DNA of 64,000 nt, from assembly GCF_000150275.1 (NCBI RefSeq), contig NW_002060949.1, forward strand, positions 2,167,836 through 2,231,835, in the 5' to 3' direction. This stretch comes from Trichoplax adhaerens (taxonomy: Eukaryota > Placozoa > Uniplacotomia > Trichoplacea > Trichoplacidae). The notes beneath the pieces were generated by a model. The model did not search any database and had not been told where the DNA came from. It saw only the letters and a list, made by a program, of their open reading frames with translations. Every line of letters starts with the position of its first letter. Positions within the stretch are counted from its first letter, which is position 1. This document shows, in pieces, positions 38,491 through 49,737 of the stretch. Made by a program: the position numbers and the translations under genes.

Positions 38491-39949
38491 ATGCTATCGG
38501 CTCGCTTAACAAGGCAATTAGTCCGATTTAATGGACGTGTAGTGTTACAACAGAGTAGGAATTATGCTGATGCAGCACCAGCTAGCCAATTGCTGTTAAC
38601 ATTTGCTTCTCCCAATCAGGTAATCAATTGAACAACGTTTCTTCGCTAGCTCTTTCAATATGGCGGCTTAATCGACTCCGTATGGCGTTATTCAACATTC
38701 TTATTTCCTTTTCATTAGGCCTTCTATAGCAAACAAAACGTCAAACAAGTTGATGTACCTTCATTTAGTGGTAACTTTGGTATCTTACCTAGTCATGTTC
38801 CTACTATTGCCGTTATCAAGCCTGGAATTGTAACTGTATATGAAGAAGATGGAACGACTTCCAAGTATTTCGGTAACTTTCTATTAGCAAACAATATCGA
38901 CTCATAAACATACTTGATTTACTGTACTAGATAGAACAGATAGGCAAGATGACATTGCTTACTCACGAAGAATGTAGCGTCTATTTTACCTTTATACGGT
39001 AGTACTAGTAATTCGATAGACTAAAAGTTAACACAGTACTTAAAAACTGGAGATGGATGGCATTTGTCGGCATAGATTGACTGTATCGGATACTAGTGGA
39101 TTACGTAGTACAGATAGACACAAATTTAAATTCGATGTTGTTATCAAATGATAAATTGAATGCGTTTTACTTCTTTTATCCAATATAGCAAGCAGCGGTA
39201 ACATTTCCGTCAATGCAGATTCAACTGTTCAAATTCTTGCTGAAGAAGCTTGTCCATTAGATCAGCTAGATGCTCAGGTACAGTAGTATATAGACATACA
39301 CCGGTATAGAATCCTTTTTCAACCTATTTGTGCTTGACGAATTGTGTTAACGTAAAGTATACTGAAATCATGTTGTATTACTGTGTAAACCTATTACTGT
39401 ACTTAGATGCTCAACTACAGTAGTATACAGACATACACGCGTATACAATCCTTTTTCAACTTGTTTCTACTTAGCTAATTGTTAACATAAAGTATACTGA
39501 AATCAGATTGTACGTGTATTACGCTATAAACCTATTACTTAAAAATTTCCATTAAGTTAAAACTAATTTCCTTTTTTCATAATGAATATAGAAAGAGTTA
39601 ATAGCTTAATAGGATAAATTGTTGATAAAATTGTGACAATATCGACTAAACTGACTAGGTTTACAAAGTCAATGCTATCCCTATTGCTATCACATTTATT
39701 ACGTCAGTGTCAGTAAATAGCAGGCCCTTAGGAACGAAGTTCTATCTATAAATATGTCAAGTTGTATCCGACTTTCACCAACAGTCACAATTCTTATCGT
39801 TTCTACTCTAACATGTGACAATCTAGGCCGCGAGAGAAGGTTTAGAGAAAGCTAACCAACAGGTTACATCGGCATCATCAGATGAAGCTAAAGCAGAAGC
39901 GCAAGCAGCCGCCGAATGCTATGAAGAAATTATCAAGGCTACTAATTAA
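38491..39949 (+). CDS. ATP5F1D: Mitochondrial ATP synthase F1 delta subunit
   Basis: Four exons: 38491-38619, 38719-38872, 39189-39277 and 39827-39949; 495 nt, 164 aa. The N-terminus (MLSARLTRQLVRFNGRVV) is a basic, amphipathic mitochondrial presequence. The beta-sandwich domain follows: LLLTFASPNQAFYS, VDVPSFSGNFGILPSHVPTI, then VTVYEEDGT and KYFASSGNISVNADSTVQIL. The C-terminal helical pair starts at AEEACPLDQLDAQAAREGLEKA. This matches the bovine and human delta subunit (bacterial epsilon) throughout. It sits in the central stalk with gamma and epsilon and couples c-ring rotation to the alpha3-beta3 head. A polyadenylation signal lies about 90 bases after the stop. Confidence 0.96.
39267..39530. 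repeat. Tandem duplication inside ATP5F1D intron 3, including the exon 3 end
   Basis: A block beginning TAGATGCTCA at 39267 (last codons of exon 3 plus the donor) recurs at 39404, a 137-bp offset. It continues through AATCCTTTTTCAAC and AAAGTATACTGAAATCA to AAACCTATTACT. In the second copy the donor AG|GTACAG has become AACTACAG, so it no longer contains the GT. Confidence 0.88.
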
Positions 39950-40949
39950 TTAATGTTATCGATGTAAAATTTTGTAATGAAGGCTTACCAAAGTACAAAT
40001 TTAAGATACAATTTTAACGAACATTTAGCTTCAACTTCAATAAATACCTGAAGAATCTCAAAAAGCTTCTATTACAAATTTGTCAATACCAGCGTAATAT
40101 CATGGGCTGATATTTTAGCAAGTACAGTAGGTACAGGCATATTTTTGAAGACCAATACTTAGCCATGCTACGCGTGTGTGAATCTGTTTTAATCAGAACT
40201 GATCAGTTACTCATGAAATAATGGAGGTTGCTACTATACGGTCGATCCAATTCGTAGCTTCGCCAATTAATCCATAACAGATATTAGAGATACACAATTC
40301 TTTCCTAATATATATTTTTGAACTTCATTATCGTTTATATTTACTACAGTACAACTATTCAATAACGAGAATAGATCACTAACATTAGGAATTTCTTTCT
40401 ACCCTCACTGTGAAAATTATCAGCTTGCAGTAGTAGCTGTCAGTTATATTATACATATAGAAATAGCTAGCGTGCTCATACGATTTTCGTAAATTGTTAA
40501 TCATTAATTCTTAGGCATTGAAGCTACATTAACTTTTTCAAATTTTATTAATTAATTTAATTGCTTTAAAAGTTGATGGTGAAATTATATAAAATATTTC
40601 AAGTATATCAAAGTATTCAAAATCGCAATATTTACAGTACACCGTGTCCGAATTGGTAGTCACGGTAATGATGCGATCAGTTCACAGAATTGTATAACCA
40701 TTATCAACGCTAACAGATTCTCTTTTTAAAAGCAAAACGCATTTAACAAAATTTCAGTGCGGATTACACAGGTAGATAAATTACTGTATACAGAGGTAAC
40801 ATGGGAAGATATAGGATGCATATAAAAATGCGATAGCTATTCGTACCGGTATTGTAAAAACATTTGTTACGGCGCTAAATATCAAGAGTAAAAGAACAAA
40901 GATCTCTTGATTTCATATTTTACAAACATTACCAAACCATATTGAGTTT
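39950..40949. other. Convergent intergenic region, ATP5F1D and CENP-C
   Basis: A 1-kb tail-to-tail spacer that holds the two 3' UTRs. Apart from the ATP5F1D AATAAA no gene, repeat or RNA was recognised. Confidence 0.5.
40039..40044 (+). terminator. Polyadenylation signal of ATP5F1D
   Basis: An AATAAA hexamer lies 90 bases after the ATP5F1D stop codon, on the coding strand and before the convergent CENP-C gene. Its position is normal for cleavage and polyadenylation in a short 3' UTR. Confidence 0.55.
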
Positions 40950-43900
40950 TTAGACAGCTGGCGTCTCCATTCCCTTTAACTGCATGAACGCAACTGTAGC
41001 CGGCTTCTTTTTGGAAATATTCTTTATATTGTAAGTGTTACCTATGCAAGATTCAGTATTGAAAAGTTTAAAAATCCTAGTTAAGTCTATATCAAATCAT
41101 GTAACTCAAATATCAACATTGAAATATTTATACCGACAATTACAAACAACTAACCTTCAGGTACAAAAAAGAAACTTCTTTCATTTAATATCGTCTTCTT
41201 TCGACCGATATCAACTGCTAGCTTTCCTTTTAAGATCACGAAGTACTGTAATAAAAGAAAAAGTAATTCATCATGTAATAACATTTGATCCTAAAGCTGA
41301 TGCCTACTTACTATATACACTATATACTTACCATACGATCTTTTCGAACAAACTGTGTTCCCTTTTCCTTTTCCGGTGCTATTTCTAAAAGGCCAATTGC
41401 TCCTCGATCATTCGTCCAAACCTTAGCCATCTTCAAAGGATCATTTTCAGTGGCTACCTCACCAGCAGGGTTTTTTAATGTTAGCATCGACTCGGTTGCT
41501 ACAACAGCTGTAAATGCAAATATCATACAATCGCCTTAATAAAGGTGAGAATGGAGGGGTATGCCCAGAACCTAAGGCGTTATTCAGTAAACTTCTTTCT
41601 GTAATTCTGTCAGGAAGTACATATAACTCACTTGTAAGCACTTCTTTACTTTGCGAAGAATTAAAAACCACACCCGATGGTGTTGCTGTGGTTTCATAAT
41701 CGTCTAAACTTTCAATCTGAAGAATAAAGGAAAGAGGTTAATTTGACCCATCTCTTAGTATAATAGTGAAAAATATTTAATATTAATATAACAGCAAATG
41801 TATTTTTGAATAGATCACCTCATCTTCGCTGGACTCTGTCTTGATATCACAGTCTATGAAAGAATGAGTTAAAAAAAAGCTGAGACATAATGACAAAATA
41901 TGACAAATTTTAACCTAACAAAAATATTGCTTAAAATAAGGCGAACCATATTCATCGGATAAGACTCCTCCTTCGCCCATTTTTCTTATTCCAACACCAT
42001 TATGGCGTATTTTCTTTGATACATGAGGGCTTATAACTCCTCCAATTTGTAGTCCTGCCAATGGTATAGCATTCGATGAGTTAGCATCAATTGTAACATA
42101 TTCTAACTGAAAATCAGACACATATTTATGCGTACTATCGTACCAGACGTATTAGCTTTATATTGAATCCTTTCGCCACGCCAGTATTCTAACGTGCGTA
42201 CTCTCTTGCGATTACTTCTACGAACACCAGGAGTTCTTTCATTTTTAGGTTCGACTAATGCATCGAATGAAAACGTTAGTAATTTTTCACACAGCATAGC
42301 AATGAGGAAAAGGTGCCAGGTAATAAATTACTTACTGATTTTTTGAGGCTTTATAAATACTTTTTTGGCTAAATCTAAAAGCAAGGCATCATAAATTGAT
42401 ATTTTAACCTACTGCAATACGATACACAAATTAAATTAATATAGTATCTAACCAAATGATTTCTTAGGCCCTGTCGAGATATGAGATGATCGATTAATGT
42501 TCTTCTTATCTAATTCTGATGATATTACAACAGACTCATTGGTAAATACACTCGAATTAGATAATGGTATGGCAAATTTATGTCGTTTGGCTTTTCTAGT
42601 ACTATCTTCTACATCTGGTGAAACTTCCACTGAACATTCCATATTATTTTCTTTCTCTGTAATACAGTATCAGTAATGATATTGATAAGCTCCATATTCA
42701 GCAATGTTTATATATCACGATTTTAGTATCAAATACGTAAATCATCTATCTCAATTCAAACTGTCTCATACAATGCATACCGTCGTCGATATTGTTATCT
42801 ACGGTAATTTCGGCAGTTGCAGCAGGGTGTACAGAAATATTGTTTTCGGCAATGTCCACATTAACAACTTCATCGTGTGTAATGTTGTCGCTAATATGCT
42901 CAATTTCTATACTTTCATTACTATTAACAGGTATTTCGTCTATAACATCGACTTCTTCAGTCATACTTTCGTTGCAAGGTCTATCTTCCTCAATTTCTAC
43001 AATAGGTGAAGGTGCTTCATTTGATAAAGTATTGTTCTGCCCATCCTCGTCACAAGAGGAAAAGCTAATATCATTATAAGTCCTTTAAAAAGGATTAAAT
43101 AAGAATTCCATTAGAATCTGCACAGGTTACATATAATACTACTGTACTTCAACCATAGCATTGAATGATCCATATTAGCGAGTACATCTCTCCGCGTAAC
43201 TAAATTTGAGTAAAATACAGGATTCGGATCTTTTTTCTATTTATTACTAGAACATTGCTACGAAATACTACAGTGCCAATAGGATATAAAGTATGCAGAG
43301 ATCGTGTATCATTACTAAATATTAGCTTAAGTAGCTAACCGTAAGCTTGTGAATTTGTCGTTGTCTTCAATTCCTACAGAAATACGTACAGATTGTCAGT
43401 AAGTACATGTATTAGTTCAAGGTGCATAGTCTTTAGAAATACTATAATTGTACAGTATACAGTAGTTTTACTCAGCTTTAAAAATTAAACTACATTTAAC
43501 AAATAGTTATATTTAATAGTTAATTTTAAGTATGGAATGTCTTTATGTACAGCAGTTGTAGAGTGTACACCATATAGTAGCACAGTAAAGAAATAATCGT
43601 AAAAAGATAATAATTTATAAGGCTTACTCTTCATAATATTCGTCGTTTTGGGCGTACTTTGAGCTCTACTATTCTTTTCATTATCGCGAGTAGGAGTAAC
43701 GGTGATATTATCTTCTATGAAATCGATATGGCTGTCACGTAATCCCGGGTCACTTTGATGCTTAGGAGTTGTTGTTAAATCAGGCAGTATTTGAGACTTC
43801 AATTTACTACTTTTAGGAGTTGCATTGGACAGGACTGAATCGTCTATTGAACTTTCTTGTACTTTATAGCAAAATCGTAAAGAATTAAAAATAGTAAGCG

Positions 43901-44455
43901 ATATACTAAGCTCCAATTCTTCATACATAGACATCAAGGATAAGGAACGATAGAATTGATTAAGAACTAGAGAACTGCTGGTGAGAAATTATGAATCAAT
44001 CATACGTATTATAGAATATTGAATGCATAAGTCACTAGATGTGAATTTTAAATTATGTTCCAGCTGCCTTATTCATACACGTATTATAATGTTAGATTTT
44101 AATCAACGAAGTAAAGATTTTTTATTACGACATGGCACATACTTGAATCCAAATAATCTTCGAAGAATTCAAAGCCAGCATCATCACGCCGGACTGCTTT
44201 TTTCAGACGTTTGGGTTGAGAGCTGATTAAATTAAGGTTATCATTTACTCAATCTCAATATTATTGTCCATATTCAGAATTCAGTGTATATTAATGCCCA
44301 AAAAAAGTAATTTCGAGCAAATTTCTAGTATGATACTGTGGAAATAAAACACGCATTAACATGATACAGATGAAGAAAACTTACTTAGCATTTAGCAATT
44401 TTCGCAATTTTTCTGGCAATCCTAATGATAAAGGGCCTACATGATCGAAACGTGA
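40950..44455 (-). CDS. CENPC: CENP-C, inner kinetochore protein (N-terminal exon not found)
   Basis: Fourteen exons: 44455-44385, 44222-44143, 43861-43628, 43373-43340, 43082-42781, 42656-42453, 42374-42336, 42254-42136, 42106-41920, 41853-41819, 41716-41572 (or -41632), 41507-41332, 41245-41155 and 41041-40950. With the first donor they give 603 codons in one frame. The hallmark CENP-C motif RRSNRKRVRTLEYWRGER, which binds CENP-A nucleosomes, is in exon 8. The C-terminal cupin dimerisation domain follows: EKEKGTQFVRKDRM, YFVILKGKLAVDI, SFFFVPEGNTYNIKN, ending MQLKGMETPAV. Human CENP-C has EYWRGERIDY and VPSGNYYNIKNL at these places. The N-terminal half is acidic and poorly conserved (for example FEFFEDYLDS). 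The exon with the start codon must lie above 44455, but no convincing ATG exon was seen, so the model is 5'-incomplete. Confidence 0.92.
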
Positions 44456-47400
44456 CTAAAAAATAGTAATATACAAAATTAAGGATTTCTATATATAAAA
44501 TTCTATCTCTAACTTCAACTATGCCAAAGATCTGTAGAATCTATTGTATATTATGGTAAAGGATTACATCGTTTTACTTATTATTGTCAATAAGAATTCT
44601 TGATATCATTGATATAATAAGACTACAAGGGTTTGATACAGATATTGGGATATAATAATTGTAGATAAAATCTGCTACACAATGCCTTCTAGTGCTCTAT
44701 CAAAAAGCCTCTAATGCACGTCCCTGTAATACAGTATTGCAATTTCTTTCCATACAAATAATATATGCGTAGTCCAGAGCCTATTATTAGCATCTTTTCA
44801 GGTGCAATCGCAGGTACATCTAAAAGTCCATGGCAGTAGTTATGTACAGCCATAGACTATCTAGTAGCGCATGATAAAGCCTACGACGAATTCGATATTC
44901 TAATTATTCTTATTACGTCATGCCATCAGCAGTGTACGAGTACATGCTCAAGTCTAATGAGGATCAAACGAAATTACCTCATTAATAAACTACAGTATAT
45001 CTAATCAATCAGTCAATACGTCAAGTTGTAGTAAGTCTCATAAATGTTACTTTCAGATTAATTTCAATAATTCTATTTTGGAATCTCTATCCAACACTTC
45101 ACTTTGGAGATGGCGAAGGATATTAAGCTTCCGATCAATAGCTATGAGTGACTACTGTAATCAATGAGGGTGATGATAACATCTACATGTCAATCCTTCT
45201 GTAGCAAATCAAGTTCTTAAATTATCGCCGCTATTTTACTACCTGTACGAATACTAGTATATTCTACAGACTGATGTGAATACAGGATGATAGGACTATT
45301 AAATTATCGAAATCTGTCATCAAGAATGGTATATAATCATATTAAAATGATAGTAAACAAATATAAAATATCCTCTTCAAGTTCATTTATTCTATAGTAA
45401 ATATAGTCAATACAAGGAAAGTGAGGTATAATGATGACGTCGACCAGTGCAGTACGGTACAGTAGCATAGATGATTGCTGAATAGCAAAGAATTCTTGAA
45501 GGGCTCAACGTTACAAAAGAATGATGAAAGACCTCCAGAGTAAATTTGGATAAGTTTGTATCCAATTAATCTCAATCTCTGGAAGAGAAAATCTTCTCTA
45601 TGTTACTATTTCTATTTTAAAGTCGTCATTTCTTAAAAGTATCCGGATAGAGAAGTGAGCGGAAGCAGTTTAAGAGCACTGTTGTAACCGACAGGAAAAG
45701 TACACTACCGTACAGTTACTAAGTTTTGAGCCATGGAGAATACTATCGTCTAATCTACTTTCTATTTGAAATTGTACTTAGTGCAATGAAAACGAGATAT
45801 CATCGTCAATTTTTCTTATGGATTTAAAATGGAGTTCTTATTACTGCCTTTACTAAGATATTCAGCTTCAATGAAGGCAAGAGTCATCATCAAATAATTA
45901 TCAACAACAAGTATCTAGGCCTACAATAAGCACTAAGAAATACCATCCACTTGTCCAGCCTCTTATGGTGAAATTCAATTTGCCTCATTTTGATGATAAA
46001 TTAACCATCAAGAACTAGTTGAATTATTCTATTTTTTCTTGCAATCATTTATGTATTCCTCTTACCGGGCGACTACTTTGGCTTCGCTTTTTCTTGGGCA
46101 TAGCAATTGAATATTGAAAGTTTAAATGGTAGGAAATAAACTGTTGATTTTTTGAATCAAGGACATGAAGAATGATTTGATCAATCTTGAGACGAGGTGA
46201 GTGTGTATCCGAGTTTGACGCCTTGGTTTAGTCGATTTAGTCTACAGTATTACTATGATCGCAGAGGCTGTTTTCAGCGAACTTTGTACTATAGAACATT
46301 TTGTGACATCCATAGTATTGCATAGTGACCCATCACCCTGTAGCGACAAACTACAGTACGTCACCTGGACTCTCCTACAGTACTGTAGAGTACAGTGCAT
46401 TGTACTGGCGTAACCCAGCCATTCAACAATGGACTCCAGTACAAAGTAGTGTAGCCTACAGTATTTTTCAAACGGCTTTTTACCTAACTGTCAAAAGTGG
46501 AGAATGACAATGCAATACAATACAATTGTGAAATTTGAATTCTCTTCGGCGGCGTTTAGTTGGCTGACGTCGCTGGTGGTGGAACACACCATTGCACAAG
46601 TGAAGTCAGTAAATACAGTCACAGTATGCGCTTCAATCTAGCTGTGAAACAGCGACCAAGCCAATGAATCGAGCGTTAAAAAGGCAAACTACCCACATAC
46701 TGAATATTGTAAAGTGTTGTGATTAGTGTTAGAATGCGACTTATGATTACAGTAATTTTCTATTCTACCAAGCAAAATGATCTTCTCAATGATGAAATGT
46801 TGTAATCCTATTGGAGTTGATTTACAGTTCAACTTGTTTATAAACTATACTAGTGTCGTGTAGGCCAAGAATTTGGAAGAGCCGTGCAATTTTGCCTTTC
46901 ATCGTTTTCAATTTTGCTTTTTCTTTGTTGGAGGAAAGGGGATATACTGTACTGTAGCTACCAGTATACTGTAAATTCAATCAGAATTACTGCTTTCAAA
47001 TGGTGCGAAAAATTGGATCTTTTTTGGCTAATGAGTTTGCGCTTGATCCAAACTCAACGCTACACGTAGTAGTTTCAACAATTGCCATCATTCACTGTGT
47101 TACAAAAATTGCCCATGCCGGCATACGTGTAACACATGATCGTCCGTAGAGATAAAATAAAAAATATCAAGCATTAAAGTTTGCTTTTCACTTTTTCCCT
47201 ACACAATACCTTACAAGTACAGCATTATAACTATTATTATTGTACAGCGGTATACTGATCAGGATATCTACTGTATTCAGAGGCTCATTTTCTGAATGAT
47301 TGTGATAGAGATGCGAAATTTAGATTGGCCATGCAGTAGCCATTATACGTATATCGATTATAATTAGCAAAGAATTTGCTATCTAATAACGAATAAACTA

Positions 47401-49737
47401 TCGCTTTATACGTTTATGTGACACATGAGAGATTAAAATCACATATTATTTCTCATACAGTACTGTAAACTTGGTCTATCGACATACAATAAAATAATGA
47501 ACAACATCAATTGCTATTCAGAATAGTTAATGAATCGACTTTATATTATTTGCTATCTATTAACGAATAAACTATCGCTTTATACGTTTATGTGACACAT
47601 GAGAGATTAAAATCACATATTATTTCTCATACAGTACTGTAAACTTGGTCTATCGACATACAATAAAATAGTGAACAACATCAATTGCTATTTAGAATAG
47701 TTAATGAATCGGCTTTATATAACATCTTTTTTTTACAACATCAATTGCTATTTAGAATAGTTAATGAATCGGCTTTATACTATTATATCAATATGATTAA
47801 GATTAATATATAATTAACTGTGAATTTAATCTACAGTCTGTAAATAGAACTATAATAATCATGAATCCTTATACGGAATACAGTAGGTTTATTATCGCAC
47901 AATTCAGTTTAGTCACTATAAATACAACTTGATAAGCCTTTAAATTGCGTACAGTATATACTCTACAAGCAGTAGTGAGAGATTATCCTTCGATGCCTGT
48001 TACAAATAATAATAAAAAACGATTTTCATAATGCTCACATTCATTACTCTACCGTAGCAATATCATCTTGAAAAGACGTATAACCTAAATCCTTGATAAT
48101 GCTACGATAACGTAACAAAATTTCAATCTAGATAATCAACAACTAACGAACCATTTATATCTGAGGCATTTTTATGACAGGATATAAGATTTTCTTAAAT
48201 GAAATCAGATTAACTTTTAATTATGAATGCTTTTAGCGCGTTGCTGTGTCCGGTATACTGTACATCTAGGTTTGATATACGCGTAATGAATGTTTTCGAT
48301 GCAGCAAGCTGCCGATGGTAAAGTGCTTATCTATCTATCTGATCATTGTCTTCGATATCTACTACTGGGTCGTTCTTTTAGATATTTAAAGGATTTCCAC
48401 CAACGCATATACTCGTATATTTTACTCAATGGTGATCATTACAGTTTTGTCGATTAATGAAATGCACTTGTTTATTTCCTATAAGAATTCCTTTAGCTTA
48501 GAATTTGTTGCTATAAACAAAATTTGATTTATTTACTAAGTTGTCATAATGTTAGTAAATAAAAAATTAACATGAATCATTCATTATACAGTATTAATAA
48601 ATATCGAACGTAATTGAATCATTTTAAGGTAGTGCACATGGGCAACAAATGCAAGTTCCAAAGCAGCTGACTACCTAACACTAATGTTTCGAAAGCTTAC
48701 ACAGTACTGTATAGTGTACAGTATGGAATTCTACATATTAAACGACTGAATTCGATATCAAGTACAGTGTAAAACCAAACGTCTGCTAATTTGTTTCTAT
48801 ATGAAAGGAATCAATAAAATTTTAGGACTGCAATATTCACAGAAAGCATATCATTTTCCCAGTAATTCTAATTATTGTACTATACAATGCAGTCATATTA
48901 ATACTGCAATAAAGTCTATATTATTAACGAGCAAGTTCGCATTGAACAATTTGGCATTCCGATGAAATTACACAGCACGTAAGCATATGCCCTTTAAGTT
49001 AGGCATTGCAGTGTACTGTGGACCCGCGTTAGTAATTCACTATGGACTTTAAAGGCAAACCATATAACCTTTGATTGAATGCATATATATAAAAAAAGCG
49101 TAAAATTGTTAACGTCTACAGTAGTAATCAAATTTGGAAAGAGTAATGACAATTTGAAATGTAAAAAATGGTTTCATTACTTTTAGTGCAAGCTGTGGAT
49201 ATCATCTTTCTCACAGTGTTAAACTTGTAATATAGACCCTGTTATTTCATGGACATTTCGATGTACACTCGCACCGTTTCATTCTTAAATGTTTGCTACT
49301 TTTAGAGAGTCAGGTAAACACAGAAATTACAAATTTATATCAAATTCTTGAATTTCAGCAACTTTGCTCAATGCTATTTTGCCAGTGTGGCAATATAGCT
49401 TATACCGATCCACAGTCTACAGTACATACAGTACAGTAACATACGGTGCACTATACTTACTACTGTATACTGTACTGTAAAAATACGGTACTTGAGATAC
49501 CCAATGGGATTCTGTCACTACAGCATCAGGATTACGTTACTGCACACTGAGTGTAGACAGAGTAACTGCAGCTGTGGAAAGGATTTGAACAAAATTGACA
49601 CTGTTATTAATAGAGTCTACCAGCTTATCGTACAGCTAAAACCACATCCAAGTTCAAATCGAATTTATTATTTACTGTAGTGTATAGCTACAATTGATAG
49701 AGAACTCTGAATTCTAAGCTTATGCCATAGAATCGTT
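44456..49737. other. 5.3-kb repeat-bearing region between CENP-C and UROD copy B
   Basis: This must hold the CENP-C 5' exon and promoter and the UROD-B promoter. Otherwise it shows dense TACAGTACTGTA-type palindromes (near 46375-46400, 48700-48725 and 49420-49490) and a 174-bp tandem duplication at about 47.4-47.8 kb. Small ORFs (60-67 codons) have no recognisable features. Confidence 0.55.
47374..47779. repeat. 174-bp tandem duplication plus a 45-bp third partial copy
   Basis: The unit from TTTGCTATCT at 47375 recurs at 47549 (174-bp offset) with only a few differences across more than 160 bp, so it is recent. Its terminal 45 bp (ACAACATCAATTGCTATTTA onward) appears once more at 47735-47779 after a T-rich spacer. 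Each full copy includes one CATACAGTACTGTAAAC palindrome. Confidence 0.93.

Noticed and set aside
41044-41388. Plus-strand ORF of about 115 codons resembling the small LYR/FMC1-type assembly factors
   Set aside because: It is the antisense shadow of CENP-C cupin exons (41155-41245 and 41332-41507), which match the family, have good splice sites and keep phase.
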